A stretch of 52,213 bases of DNA from Chthoniobacteraceae bacterium. GTDB taxonomy: Bacteria > Verrucomicrobiota > Verrucomicrobiia > Chthoniobacterales > Chthoniobacteraceae. Both the position numbers and the translations under genes were made by a program. Position 1 is the stretch's first letter, and every line of letters begins with the position of its first letter. Location of the stretch: assembly GCA_947476045.1 (NCBI GenBank), contig CANJNZ010000026.1:1-52213 (forward strand), in the 5' to 3' direction. The notes beneath the pieces were generated by a model. The model did no database searches, was not told the DNA's origin, and saw only the letters and a program-made list of their open reading frames with translations. This document shows positions 35,306-44,548 of this stretch, piece by piece.

Positions 35306-36129
35306 GGATGTCTCCATAGGAAGGAGTAGATGCGGCCGGGCGTTTTGTCCGTGGCAGCTACGCGAGCCAAGGATCGGCGCTGCAACGCAGGGAGGAAGGA
35401 GAGGAGGCCGAATGAGCCGAGGTGCCGACGTGTGAGTTTTTGCACAAGAGCGTGACGCTGGGCCTCAGTGCCGGGAGAGAAATTGAGGATGCTGGCGAGG
35501 GGTGGATACACCGCCACTTCGATGAAGCCGGCCTCGCGCGCTGCGTTGCGATATTGTTCGAGTGAATGTGCATTTTCGCCGCCGTAAAGATGATGCAGCG
35601 GATGGCACTTCCGAAATTCAGCCAGCTGAGCGGCATCATCCGCGACATGCTCGCGGGTGGCGAGAACGAGCGCGCCGGGCCGTGTCACTCGGAAAAGTTC
35701 GCGCATAGTTTGCCCGAGATCGGGAACATGGTGGAGCACTTGGCGCGCATGGACTGCGTCAAAGAATGCATCGGTAAATGGAAGGCGTTCGCCGACCTCG
35801 GTGCTGACTTCAATGGGCAGTCCGGTTGCGGCGGCGAGATTGCGGACCGCGGCAGCACCGACCTCTGAGCTTTCATCCGGTTCGAGTGCAAAGACGCGCC
35901 AGCCTTTCGCTGCGAGAGCGTAGCTGGCGATACCGTTTCCCGCGCCCAGATCGAGAATCCGGCCACCGGAACGGTTGCCAAGCAGGCGGGCGACTTCGCC
36001 GAATTCTTCGCTGGCTGCATAGCGCTCCGCAGCGCGCTGGACGGGCAGGTCAAAGTAGTTTGCCCGAATCGCATCGTCATTGCCGGGTTGTGCGCGATAC
36101 CAGCGCACCGCTTCCTCCCAAGTGGTCAT
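35302..36129 (-). CDS. SAM-dependent methyltransferase (class I)
   Basis: A 275-residue methyltransferase. ATG 36129 gives [20 protein letters not shown]. Motif I is ILDLGAGNGIASYALAAKGW with E in ALEPDESS, then LPFTDAFFDAVHARQVLHHV and LFRVTRPGALVL. The C-terminus is hydrophobic and basic. It probably methylates a sugar or lipid carrier intermediate. ATGA overlaps on both sides. Confidence 0.88.
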   Translation of the reverse strand: MTTWEEAVRWYRAQPGNDDAIRANYFDLPVQRAAERYAASEEFGEVARLLGNRSGGRILDLGAGNGIASYALAAKGWRVFALEPDESSEVGAAAVRNLAAATGLPIEVSTEVGERLPFTDAFFDAVHARQVLHHVPDLGQTMRELFRVTRPGALVLATREHVADDAAQLAEFRKCHPLHHLYGGENAHSLEQYRNAAREAGFIEVAVYPPLASILNFSPGTEAQRHALVQKLTRRHLGSFGLLSFLPALQRRSLARVAATDKTPGRIYSFLWRHP

Positions 36130-36899
36130 GAGCGCGTGCAAAGGAAATAATAGCCTGCTCCGGCATCGGGTTCAGTGGTCCAGACGAGACGGGAGAATTG
36201 GAAACGCGTCCACCAGCGGAAGAAAGCCGAGCGCTGGTAGCGGGTGACAAGTTCGCTCGGGCGTTTCTTGATGAAATAGCCGCTGAATTCGCTGTCGAAA
36301 CGAGCGAGCGTCCTTGCCGCGTGTCGATCAAAGTATCCGTGAACTTTGCTCACGTGAAATCCTGCTGATTCCAGGCGGCGTGTCCATTCAGCGAGATCGA
36401 AGGCGTGAATAAACGGCTGCCATTCCCGGTAGTCGCGCGCTGGAGCGGCATTTTCCGGCCACCACTCAAAATAGCGGTGGTTTAAAACATTGAAGGCAAA
36501 TGTGCCTGCGGGACGGGTGACGCGTGCGATTTCGCGGAGCGTGGCATCGATATCCGGGATGTGTTCGAGGGCGCTGTTGTTGAAAACGAGATCGAAGCTC
36601 GCGTCTTCGTATGGCAGCCGGACGGCGGCATCGCACACGTCGGCGCGCAAGTGGCGTCCGCGTTTCCGGGCATCGTCTATCGAGGGAGCGCTCAGGTCGC
36701 AACCGGCGGTGAATGTTTCTCCCGGCCACGCGAGTTCTGCAAAAATGCCGTCACCACAGCAATGGTCCAGCGTTGCGCGACCGGAGAGGGGCAGGCTTGC
36801 TGCGAATTCAAGTTCCGGCACGCGGCAGAGTGCGATGCTTGGCGCATGAATGTATTTTTTCCACAGTGCGGAGAAGAAGCGGCTTTGGCGAAGGGTCAT
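36126..36899 (-). CDS. SAM-dependent methyltransferase (class I)
   Basis: A 257-residue methyltransferase starting at ATG 36899 ([20 protein letters not shown]). Motif I is [14 protein letters not shown], with [15 protein letters not shown], then [20 protein letters not shown] and [20 protein letters not shown]. The C-terminal part has an aromatic-rich tail ([18 protein letters not shown]). It differs clearly from the methyltransferase just downstream, so they are not recent duplicates. Confidence 0.88.
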   Translation of the reverse strand: MTLRQSRFFSALWKKYIHAPSIALCRVPELEFAASLPLSGRATLDHCCGDGIFAELAWPGETFTAGCDLSAPSIDDARKRGRHLRADVCDAAVRLPYEDASFDLVFNNSALEHIPDIDATLREIARVTRPAGTFAFNVLNHRYFEWWPENAAPARDYREWQPFIHAFDLAEWTRRLESAGFHVSKVHGYFDRHAARTLARFDSEFSGYFIKKRPSELVTRYQRSAFFRWWTRFQFSRLVWTTEPDAGAGYYFLCTRS

Positions 36900-37471
36900 T
36901 GAGTGAGTTGTCGGATTACCTGTGCCGGGTTGCCCGCGACAAGAGTGAAAGGCGGGACATCTTTTGTGACCACGGCACCCGCTGCGACCACGGCGCCGCG
37001 ACCGATGGTCACGCCTTTGAGCACGATGGCTTTGGCGCCGATCCACACATCGTCCTCGATAACGACCGGGCGCGTGCCGATGTTGCGTTCCATTTTTGGC
37101 TCAACTCCGCCAAGAACTTTGCGGATATCCTCGCGGCGTTGCTGCCAGTCGAGCGGATGGCCGTCCGTGTCATGGATGTCCACGAGATGTGAAATCAGAA
37201 CGTAGTTGCCGATGCGGACGCTGGCGCGCGACCAGATGCGCGAGCCGTGTCCGATGTAACTCCATTCGCCAATCCGGATTTCGCCGCTTTCCCAAAACAA
37301 AAGAAGTTGCCCGCGCACGTGCGAATGCTCGCCGACACTGATATTTGCAGGGACGCCGAGGAGGTTGGCGATTTCACTGCCGGGATGCAGCACGGCAGTC
37401 GGTGCAATGTGTGCCGCGACCTGTTTTGACACAGGGCGGCGTCCGAAGATGCGGTTCAAAAGTTTTTTCAT
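36896..37471 (-). CDS. Hexapeptide-repeat acyltransferase
   Basis: A 191-residue left-handed beta-helix acetyltransferase of the WbbJ/maa type, starting at ATG 37471 ([19 protein letters not shown]). Repeats include [48 protein letters not shown] and [15 protein letters not shown], with the [10 protein letters not shown] end cap. It likely O-acetylates a glycan residue with acetyl-CoA. It overlaps its neighbours by ATGA. Confidence 0.9.
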   Translation of the reverse strand: MKKLLNRIFGRRPVSKQVAAHIAPTAVLHPGSEIANLLGVPANISVGEHSHVRGQLLLFWESGEIRIGEWSYIGHGSRIWSRASVRIGNYVLISHLVDIHDTDGHPLDWQQRREDIRKVLGGVEPKMERNIGTRPVVIEDDVWIGAKAIVLKGVTIGRGAVVAAGAVVTKDVPPFTLVAGNPAQVIRQLTQ

Positions 37472-38373
37472 GCGTTTCGGAATATCCGGCGCCACCACGG
37501 AATACCCGGCTTCTGCGTGCGAAGGGAGAAAATATAACTGCAAACACGAGTCAGCGCGGCGTTATCGACAGTCAGTTCGGCGGGAAAATCGATCATCGGC
37601 CCGGCGTCCGGCGGCACTTCATTGGAGCCCGGGACTACGGAGTCCGCACGGCAATGGGTGCCGCTTCCATCATACCCGCTGACCCCCACAAGCGAAATAC
37701 GTGGATGAAGAACGAGTCCGCCGGAACGGAACACCGCCCACCACCAAAGAATGCCCCAAGAATCGTTGCGACCACGCAGTCGGTTTTCCAACAGCTCGGT
37801 GTATGGATAAGCATCGTCCAAATCGAACGCCCGACGCACAGCAGGATCATCCAGCGCGGAAATATCCGGCTTCCATTCAAAGCATTGCCATGCGCGCGCC
37901 CATGTGGCCCATCCCCAGGTTGTCGTCTGCGGGAGGAAAAAAGCGTCTGGTTTGGGCGGATTTTTTACCGGGAACATGAACGCTGAAACCTGCATGATCC
38001 GTTTTTCATCCGCGTAGCGGTCGAGTGCTGTCAGGAGAAAATCGAGGCAACGTTCTGCCGGGAGCAGGTCGTCTTCGAGAACGATGGCCCGCCCGCTTTC
38101 CGCGCACAATCGCGTGACGCCGGCGACAATCGAACGCGCCAGACCAAGATTCTCGGCTTGCTCCACAACTTCCGCACCGTGTGCGTTCGCCCAATCGCGT
38201 GCCAGACGGCGGGTTTCCGCTACGGGCTCCAAGTCGGAGGGTTGTCTGACACCGTCACAAAAGATCACCACCCGGCACTCGTTTAGGCGGCTGCATCGCT
38301 GCAAGGCGGCGAGCATCCGGGATAGATGCGCGGGGCGGCGGAAGGCGAAAACTGCGACCGGTGTGGCGGGCAT
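37468..38373 (-). CDS. GNT-I/GT2-like glycosyltransferase
   Basis: A 301-residue protein. The N-terminus [20 protein letters not shown] and [14 protein letters not shown] resemble GNT-I/POMGNT-type glycosyltransferases. The metal-binding motif is [18 protein letters not shown], followed by the acceptor block [18 protein letters not shown]. Bacterial members are found in O-antigen and surface-glycan loci. Substrate unknown; ATG 38373 starts it 19 bases after the upstream fusion gene. Confidence 0.8.
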   Translation of the reverse strand: MPATPVAVFAFRRPAHLSRMLAALQRCSRLNECRVVIFCDGVRQPSDLEPVAETRRLARDWANAHGAEVVEQAENLGLARSIVAGVTRLCAESGRAIVLEDDLLPAERCLDFLLTALDRYADEKRIMQVSAFMFPVKNPPKPDAFFLPQTTTWGWATWARAWQCFEWKPDISALDDPAVRRAFDLDDAYPYTELLENRLRGRNDSWGILWWWAVFRSGGLVLHPRISLVGVSGYDGSGTHCRADSVVPGSNEVPPDAGPMIDFPAELTVDNAALTRVCSYIFSLRTQKPGIPWWRRIFRNA

Positions 38374-38392
38374 GAAAGGTGAAAACAGGACG

Positions 38393-40522
38393 TCAGGCGG
38401 GCTTTATCCCATCTACAATTAGCGATGTGTATTGGAGCCGGCCATTTTGATTGCGTGGGTCGTATTTCTTGGATCGAAGGATGTGCCCGTCCGCGCTCGA
38501 CCAATTGACTGCATGAAATTCGCCATTGGCATCCCAGTATTCCAACAGCTCCACGCGGAAACCGGACTTTGAAAGCAAGGCGCTGAGACTTTCCAGTGTC
38601 CACAGCATCTTGTGATCATCCGCTCCCGGGCCGCTTCCTCCGGGGCGCACATGCTCGCGATACTGTGGATCGGGATTATGTCCGTCTGGCACTGCGATGC
38701 GCAGCCGTCCGCCGGGGCGGAGAAACTCGAATACATTGCGCACAGCGATGGCCGCGTCTTCGGCACTCAAGTGTTCCCACACGTGCTCGGCGAGGAATGC
38801 GTGCCGGGTGGATGGCTTCCAATAGCGAAGGAAGTCTTCCTGCTTCAGCAGGTCGAGAGTCTCGCGATCCGTTTCAAACCATCCGTGAAATGTCGTGTTC
38901 CCTGCGCCCACGACGACTTTTTTTGCACGCCTGCAACGCAAGCGACGGAGCCAGTCCGGATCCTTGGGGGTGAAATTTGCGCGGCCAAACAGCAGCGCGC
39001 AGGATGCCGAGCAGGCCACAAAATAGAGCGGCAGGATGGGATAGCAGTAGCGCGCACTGCCGAGCGGCGTGGCACCCATTACGAGAAAATTGCCCGCAAT
39101 CGGCGCTGCGAGGACGAGGCCCAGAACCGGCCGGTGCCAGCAGCAAAACGCGATCGTAAGCCAGCCGAGCAACGCCCAAAAATCCAAAGGAAGCCTGCCG
39201 ATTTGAAGCGGATCACGCAGGGTGGTGCCCGTGTCGCTGAGGTGAGGTTCGAGGGCAGCCCAGAGATCGCGCTGCGTGCGTGCGGCTCCAGTCACGAGCG
39301 TGGTCTGATTTAAAAAGAACTGCTTTCCCGATGCACGATAACTGGCCTGCTCCAGCCACGAGAGCCACGAATAGAACCAGCGCTGGTGACGGCGTTCTTC
39401 AGCAAGCGTGAAATGTTGATATACCGGCTCCACGCTTGTTCCCGCATACGCGAGCGAAATCATTCCCGATGCTGCAAGTGCGCAGCGGGCTTGTATCAAT
39501 GTGGCGCCGGGCCGGTCCGCCATCACTGCAGCACTCATCGCGTTGATGCGGCGGACGATTTCCTCAAAAGAAACGCCGTCCTTCTGCCATGCGATACCCG
39601 CATCGCGCGCTTTTTCGTAATTGAAACCTTTGGTGAAAATAGCGGCCGGATCGCCCGGCCATCCCATCGCCGCAATTTTTTCCAGCAACGCGGGGCTGGG
39701 TTGCGGGTTCGCCCATGCGGCGAGGACGAGGCGGTTGGTTCCTAGACCCGGTGAAAAAAGTTGCCCGGTGAATGCCCAGCGGTAAACCGGATAGAAGGCG
39801 ATGGCGGCACCGCTCACCGAGAGCAGCGCGAGCCATGCAGGCCAGCGCTTCAAATCAGTCCGCCAGAGCAGCACGACGGAAGCGGCTCCTGCGAGGAGGG
39901 CTCCGAGGTAACCTCGAAACAGAGTGCCGATAAAGATGGTCGTGAGTAGAATCAGCCAGTCACGTCCCGATGGTTTTCGATTGTGCGCGACCCGCACGAT
40001 TACCGTGACCCCGACCAGCAGCAATGAACTGCTTACCGACTCGGTGAGCAGGGCGTTGTGAAGGGACTGGTAAAGCGGAAAGAGGCTGAGCAGCACTGCG
40101 CAGGCAATATTCCAGATTCCCGGAAGCAGACGTTGTAAATTGCCGAATGCAAAAATAGTGGCCGCAGCCGCGAGTGCGTGCTGTATGAGCGCGAGCACGG
40201 GCCACTGTGCGTTGACGGGAAACAGCCGTGCAAACGCCCACAACGCCGGCTCCCCGGGGCTGATGTGCGAATACATCAATCGCCCCGTGGCGTCGTAGTA
40301 GGCGCGCATTTTTTCCGGCGAAAAAAGACAATCGCCCAAGCTGGCGTAAATCGCCGAGTCCACCCAGAAAGTCGCCCCGAAAGTCAGAAACGCCATCGCG
40401 TGGAGCGCCACGACGACAAGCGTGAGGCAAAGCCAGTGGCGGCGCTGCAGCAGGTCTGCCATTTGTCGAATCGTCATCGGCATGAGTTGATGAGCACGTT
40501 CCCAGAGCGGTCGTTGTTGCAT
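38393..40522 (-). CDS. Membrane GT-C-like protein fused to a methyltransferase-like domain
   Basis: A 709-residue protein. Residues about 28-520 hold roughly nine to ten membrane helices with an early acidic loop (WVDSAIYASLGD) typical of PMT/ArnT-like GT-C enzymes, which use polyprenyl-phosphate sugars. Residues 534-709 form a separate methyltransferase-like domain: KKVVVGAGNTTFHGW, the LAEHVWEHLS block and EFLRPGGRLRIAVPDGHNPDP. The SAM glycine motif is reduced (GAGNT). The frame is open across the joint with no stop or frameshift. A fusion suggests the sugar or carrier is modified as it is transferred, an inference. ATG 40522 is the likely start (40483 is possible). Confidence 0.78.
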   Translation of the reverse strand: MQQRPLWERAHQLMPMTIRQMADLLQRRHWLCLTLVVVALHAMAFLTFGATFWVDSAIYASLGDCLFSPEKMRAYYDATGRLMYSHISPGEPALWAFARLFPVNAQWPVLALIQHALAAAATIFAFGNLQRLLPGIWNIACAVLLSLFPLYQSLHNALLTESVSSSLLLVGVTVIVRVAHNRKPSGRDWLILLTTIFIGTLFRGYLGALLAGAASVVLLWRTDLKRWPAWLALLSVSGAAIAFYPVYRWAFTGQLFSPGLGTNRLVLAAWANPQPSPALLEKIAAMGWPGDPAAIFTKGFNYEKARDAGIAWQKDGVSFEEIVRRINAMSAAVMADRPGATLIQARCALAASGMISLAYAGTSVEPVYQHFTLAEERRHQRWFYSWLSWLEQASYRASGKQFFLNQTTLVTGAARTQRDLWAALEPHLSDTGTTLRDPLQIGRLPLDFWALLGWLTIAFCCWHRPVLGLVLAAPIAGNFLVMGATPLGSARYCYPILPLYFVACSASCALLFGRANFTPKDPDWLRRLRCRRAKKVVVGAGNTTFHGWFETDRETLDLLKQEDFLRYWKPSTRHAFLAEHVWEHLSAEDAAIAVRNVFEFLRPGGRLRIAVPDGHNPDPQYREHVRPGGSGPGADDHKMLWTLESLSALLSKSGFRVELLEYWDANGEFHAVNWSSADGHILRSKKYDPRNQNGRLQYTSLIVDGIKPA

Positions 40523-40561
40523 CCCGCAGTGACAATAGATGCCCCCGTATCGATTGCGGGT

Positions 40562-41329
40562 TTAGTCCCGGGTAGCATGGAGATTGGTGAATTTTTTGGA
40601 GCCGTTGTCCCAGCGGGCTGCGTCTTGCTCCGTGAAAGGCCGCCCATCTGCCGTGGAGATGCGGAATTTGTTTTTTTGAAGAAAGGTAATCAAGTCCACC
40701 GGAGTGCATCCTGCGCGGCGCAGGCCGTAGGGCCAGAATTCGACGAACAATTGCACCTTTGGATTTTCTGTCAGGATACGGCTCATCCCGCTGAGCGCCT
40801 CCAGTTCCCAGCCCTGCACATCCAGTTTCACAAAGTCGACACGTTCGCCCGCAAGCGCGTCGTCCATGGTCACCACATCCACCGGAATCGCCCCCGCCTC
40901 GGTTGGGTCATCGCAAATCCGGTTGTCCCCGCTGTTCAGGCCGAAAGTTTTCAAAGAAAGCCGGGCGGAGCGGGCTCCGAGTGCGCGCGGAATTGGCACC
41001 ACATTCAACGCCGCATTGTGCTTCAGATTTTCCAGCAGTGATGCGTGCAGTGCGGCATCGGGCTCGAAAGCAAAGATCCTTCCTTCTTCGCCGACCAGTT
41101 TCGATAGCAGCATTGTAAAAACTCCGAGGTTGGCGCCTGCCTCGACGACTCGCATGCCGGGCCGCACCAGACGGGTGAAAAATGCGCGCTCATCGGCTCC
41201 CATCAAGCCCAGTTTTTGCAGGGCAAGATACACGAGCCGGTCGAGCGACGTCGCCCTGAATGCCGCGCTACCGACATGGACGCGTCGGCGCCACAGTGGC
41301 AGCCGGTTGATGGCGGATAGCAGTCCCAT
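40562..41329 (-). CDS. FkbM-family methyltransferase
   Basis: A 255-residue FkbM-type SAM methyltransferase; ATG 41329 (MGLLSAINRLPLWRRRVHVG) overlaps the upstream stop. The SAM motif is VVEAGANLGVFTMLLSKL, with FAFEPDAALHASLLENLKHN, and the FkbM hallmark is DFVKLDVQGWELEAL. These enzymes O-methylate sugars or polyketides. A second FkbM gene lies at 43501, making the pair unusual within one cluster. Confidence 0.92.
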   Translation of the reverse strand: MGLLSAINRLPLWRRRVHVGSAAFRATSLDRLVYLALQKLGLMGADERAFFTRLVRPGMRVVEAGANLGVFTMLLSKLVGEEGRIFAFEPDAALHASLLENLKHNAALNVVPIPRALGARSARLSLKTFGLNSGDNRICDDPTEAGAIPVDVVTMDDALAGERVDFVKLDVQGWELEALSGMSRILTENPKVQLFVEFWPYGLRRAGCTPVDLITFLQKNKFRISTADGRPFTEQDAARWDNGSKKFTNLHATRD

Positions 41330-42762
41330 CAAGTGAAGCGAAGTTTGCGCGCTGCAAACAGAACCATGCGCAGCAGAAGCCAGCCGTGTCGCCAGCGGTT
41401 GATGTTTGTGCTGCCGTAGGTGCGGTCACGGTAGCGCACCGGGATGTCTGCGATTTTCAAATTCAGTTTGTCCGCGCCAAATAGCAGATCGAAATCACCG
41501 AACGGATCGAACTCTCCAAAAAAGGCGCGATTTTTTGCGATGCGATCGTAGTCCGCTCGAAAGAGCACTTTCGTTCCGCAAAGTGTGTCTTTGACGGGCT
41601 GGAGCAGCAGCCAGGTGAAGATGACGCTGAATGCCTTGTTCGCCAGCAGATTCAGGAACTGCATCGCCTCGCTTTCCATTGGATAAACCAGCCGCACTCC
41701 ATTCGCGAACTCACCGTGCCGCGAGGCTACTGCTTCATAAAATTTCGGCAGTTCCTCGGGCGGAACGGTCAGGTCCGCGTCCAGAATCATCAGGATTTCG
41801 CCTTCGCTGACAGCGAAGCCCTCCCGCACGGCGTTGCCTTTGCCGCGGCCTGTCTGCTGGAGGATCTTCAGTTTGCGGCCATGGTTGGTGGCCGCCACGG
41901 CCTTGATTTTCTCCCACGTATCGTCGGTCGAGTTGCCTTCAATGAGAACTATCTCCGTGCCGAGTCCCATCTCCGGAATGCGGCGCATGATCGCCTCGAT
42001 ATTGCCCGATTCGTTCCGCGCGGGAACGACGACGGACACCGTGTATTCCCTCTCGCGTTTGAGTGGCGGACGCGGGCGCGCGACACTAAAGCAGGTGAGG
42101 CAAAACCACGGAAGCAGAGGCGCAAGGAACCGGTTCAGCAGCGTGCCGAGCAATGGAACATTCACCGGGAGCAGGATGCGCGGCTGCACCTCGAGCGGTT
42201 GCCAGCCTGCGAGTTCGAGCATGTTGCGCACATCGGGAAGGCTCAGCCAGTTGCTCGTTGGCGTCCGCCCGCGCAGACCGAGCGCAGTGGCTGCGGTCAG
42301 GATCGGGCTCCACAGGGAACTGTAGAAATTCAGGATCAAACGCGTGCCGGGATGCGCGACCTTCAACGCCTCGTCGAACAAGCGCTGCACGTCGGCAGCC
42401 AGATTCACGGTCTCAGAGATGATGATGTAGTCGAAAGTGCCCTCTATCGAAAGAGCCTCGCCGGCTTGCTCGAAGAAGCGTCCATGCGGGACGCGCTCTT
42501 TTGCTTTCGCTATGTGCTTCGCCGAAAGATCCACGCCGGTGACGATGCGGCCGGGCAGTTGTGCGAGCAGTCCGCCGTCTCCGCATCCGATCTCGAGCAC
42601 GGTCACGCCATCCGGGATCATCTGCGCGTAGTAACGGCCCAGCAGCGAGTGAAACTGCCGGCTAGACGCTGGTTTTTCGTCGCGCTCAGCGGCGTAAAAG
42701 TCGCGCACTTTTTCCAGTTGAATCCGGGTTAATTCGGGGACTTTGGTGAGATCAAGAGGCAT
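41329..42762 (-). CDS. Methyltransferase-GT2 glycosyltransferase fusion
   Basis: A 477-residue two-domain protein. Residues 1-190 are a class I methyltransferase (VTVLEIGCGDGGLLAQL, VTGVDLSAKHIAKAKERV, LKVAHPGTRLILNFYSS). Residues about 240-477 are a DPM1-like GT2 domain (YTVSVVVPARNESGNIEAIM, IEGNSTDDTWEKI, metal site LILDADLTVPPEEL, and TLCGTKVLFRADYDR). The C-terminal HGWLLLRMVLFAARK may attach to the membrane. DPM1-like enzymes make polyprenyl-phosphate sugars; such a donor would suit the GT-C enzyme encoded two genes downstream, an inference. Confidence 0.88.
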   Translation of the reverse strand: MPLDLTKVPELTRIQLEKVRDFYAAERDEKPASSRQFHSLLGRYYAQMIPDGVTVLEIGCGDGGLLAQLPGRIVTGVDLSAKHIAKAKERVPHGRFFEQAGEALSIEGTFDYIIISETVNLAADVQRLFDEALKVAHPGTRLILNFYSSLWSPILTAATALGLRGRTPTSNWLSLPDVRNMLELAGWQPLEVQPRILLPVNVPLLGTLLNRFLAPLLPWFCLTCFSVARPRPPLKREREYTVSVVVPARNESGNIEAIMRRIPEMGLGTEIVLIEGNSTDDTWEKIKAVAATNHGRKLKILQQTGRGKGNAVREGFAVSEGEILMILDADLTVPPEELPKFYEAVASRHGEFANGVRLVYPMESEAMQFLNLLANKAFSVIFTWLLLQPVKDTLCGTKVLFRADYDRIAKNRAFFGEFDPFGDFDLLFGADKLNLKIADIPVRYRDRTYGSTNINRWRHGWLLLRMVLFAARKLRFT

Positions 42763-43504
42763 TTTTTTCGAGCACCACGAGCAGGCGCGTAGAGAAGAGT
42801 CCCGGTAGGAACCTTAAGATTGAGTCGATGATTTTAAACAAGGGCAGGAGAAAGCGTGGATAAAGCTGCGGACCTCCAAAGCCGCCCGATGCGACGTAGC
42901 CAAGCGCCGGGTATCGCTTCACGCGCAGCACCGAAAATCCCTCCAGCGAACCCGGTCTTTCGCCACGCACAAAAATACGGTGGGCGTTGCCCTGCGCGGC
43001 GTAGTAGCCGTGATTTTCAGGTTTGAAATCGGCGGGTGCATCCCACGCGATCGGGTCGCGGAGCAAGAGCGGTTCATGGTGAAACATGCCGTAGATGAAG
43101 CGCCCAAGGAGCCCCATGTCCGGTTCGAAAAGAATGACACGGCCATGCTCGCGGAGTGTCCGGTGTAATTCGCTCAAAACCGCTCCCGGGTGCCTGAGAT
43201 GATGAAAGACATCGAAAAGCACAAATGCTCCCACGGAATCATTTGAAAACGTAAGTGCGTAGGCATTTTCCTGCCGGTCCAGCCATGCATTTGGGAAGAG
43301 ATCCGTAGTGATGCTTTGCGGCAGGCAGCGCTTGATGTTGCCCATGCCTGAGCCGAGTTCCACCACGGGTCCCATGTCATCGGGCGGCAGCTCGGTTGAG
43401 ATCAGTTTGTAGAATTCATCGTAAATGTCCCTCAGCAATGGCTTCCGTCGCCATACTTCTGCATTCGCATGAATTTCGAAATTGTGCTGCTCAATCGCTG
43501 TCAT
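42752..43504 (-). CDS. SAM-dependent methyltransferase
   Basis: A 250-residue class I methyltransferase. Motif I is VVELGSGMGNIKRCL, with TTDLFPNAWLDRQ, AFVLFDVFHHLRHPG and LHRTLREHGRVILFEPDMG. The C-terminal half has a hydrophobic region (RFLLPLFKIIDSILRFLPG) that may bind membranes. It overlaps the next gene by 11 bases and the previous by ATGA. Confidence 0.85.
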   Translation of the reverse strand: MTAIEQHNFEIHANAEVWRRKPLLRDIYDEFYKLISTELPPDDMGPVVELGSGMGNIKRCLPQSITTDLFPNAWLDRQENAYALTFSNDSVGAFVLFDVFHHLRHPGAVLSELHRTLREHGRVILFEPDMGLLGRFIYGMFHHEPLLLRDPIAWDAPADFKPENHGYYAAQGNAHRIFVRGERPGSLEGFSVLRVKRYPALGYVASGGFGGPQLYPRFLLPLFKIIDSILRFLPGLFSTRLLVVLEKNAS

Positions 43505-44349
43505 CGGGGAAGTGCCAGGACGTTGATTCCACCTTTTACGGGGATGAGTTTTTCCAAAGCCGTCGCATCGTCCGGCAGTTTACGGCCATCGAGGCTTTCA
43601 AAGCGGTATCCCAGTTCCAGCAGGCACCCCATGAGCTTGCTGAACGGGTAGCCATGCTCCACGCAAACGTGCGGGCAAAGTTCGATCAATATCGGCGGGC
43701 GGGAGGCACGCAGCGTCTTTGTCGCGCCGTGCAGCACGGAAAGCTCATGGCCATCCACATCGAGTTTCACGAAAGCGACACGCTCCACTCCCGCAGCAGC
43801 CATCGCTTCATCGAGTGTGGAACATCCCGCGCCCTCCGTGCTGTGAGGTTTGCCGAGGTGCTCCGGGTGCAGTCCTTCCTCGTGGGCAAGCGGCCAGCTC
43901 GAGCAGATCGTCTCGGGGACTGCCGCACCGGGAGTGTCCATGAGGAGGGTCTGCCTTAGTGTCACCTGTGGCTCCAACTCTGGATTCAACGCGAGGTTTG
44001 CGCGAAGTTTGGCATGTGCGTAAGCGGTCGGCTCAAATGCAAACACCCTGCCTTTTGCCCCCACTGAGCGGGCGAAATGCAGCGTGTGTGCGCCAATATT
44101 GGCGCCGATATCCAGCACTACATCACCCGGGCGTATCCGTTTTTCGTAATAACGAACCACGTCGGATTCAAACGAACCGAGAAGATAAATCGAAAAATCG
44201 ATGCCTTCATTTAAATCCAGCATCCAGCGCAGGCCGCTCCGCGTAAATTCCGCCCGGGCCGGTAAGCCACGCAGGCGTCGCCATCCCTTGACGAACCAAT
44301 GAGCGAACCGGGCGACGATGATCTTTTGGCGGGTATTCAGGAAATTCAC
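43501..44349 (-). CDS. FkbM-family methyltransferase, first gene of the glycan block
   Basis: A 282-residue FkbM enzyme. It starts at GTG 44349 (VNFLNTRQ...); no in-frame ATG lies nearby. The SAM motif is VVLDIGANIGAHTLHFAR, with FAFEPTAYAHAKLRANLALN and the FkbM hallmark FVKLDVDGHELSVL. The N-terminus is basic and hydrophobic. It opens the 24-gene leftward block and is divergent from the sulfotransferase gene at 44549, so its promoter should lie in the 199-base gap. Confidence 0.92.
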   Translation of the reverse strand: MNFLNTRQKIIVARFAHWFVKGWRRLRGLPARAEFTRSGLRWMLDLNEGIDFSIYLLGSFESDVVRYYEKRIRPGDVVLDIGANIGAHTLHFARSVGAKGRVFAFEPTAYAHAKLRANLALNPELEPQVTLRQTLLMDTPGAAVPETICSSWPLAHEEGLHPEHLGKPHSTEGAGCSTLDEAMAAAGVERVAFVKLDVDGHELSVLHGATKTLRASRPPILIELCPHVCVEHGYPFSKLMGCLLELGYRFESLDGRKLPDDATALEKLIPVKGGINVLALPR

Positions 44350-44548
44350 AGAAGCACCGGGTTTCTAAAAGTATGCCGTGTTTTCAAGTTTCCTACGAAC
44401 CGATTGTTCCAATTCATTTTGGCGAGTAAGAGCGAAGTTGAATCGGGATGCCATAAGAAATTGGAAAGTCCCTGCGCCCGGATGTTGGAGAGCCAAACGC
44501 AATACCTCTCACTCGACAGTTGAGCGCCCCGGCGCTTAGTGTCCGCGC
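44350..44548. promoter_or_regulatory. Divergent promoter region of the glycan block and sulfotransferase
   Basis: The 199-base gap is AT-richer than the surrounding genes and must hold promoters for both directions. No consensus boxes stand out. A palindrome AGCGCC-CC-GGCGCT at 44523-44536 lies 12 bases before the sulfotransferase ATG and could be an operator or a leader hairpin. Confidence 0.45.

Noticed and set aside
36126-37046. N-terminal extensions of several glycan genes (for example 50 extra codons ahead of 36899, or 88 ahead of 31528)
   Set aside because: The extra residues are Arg-rich and overlap upstream genes; ATGA overlaps and family starts support the shorter forms.
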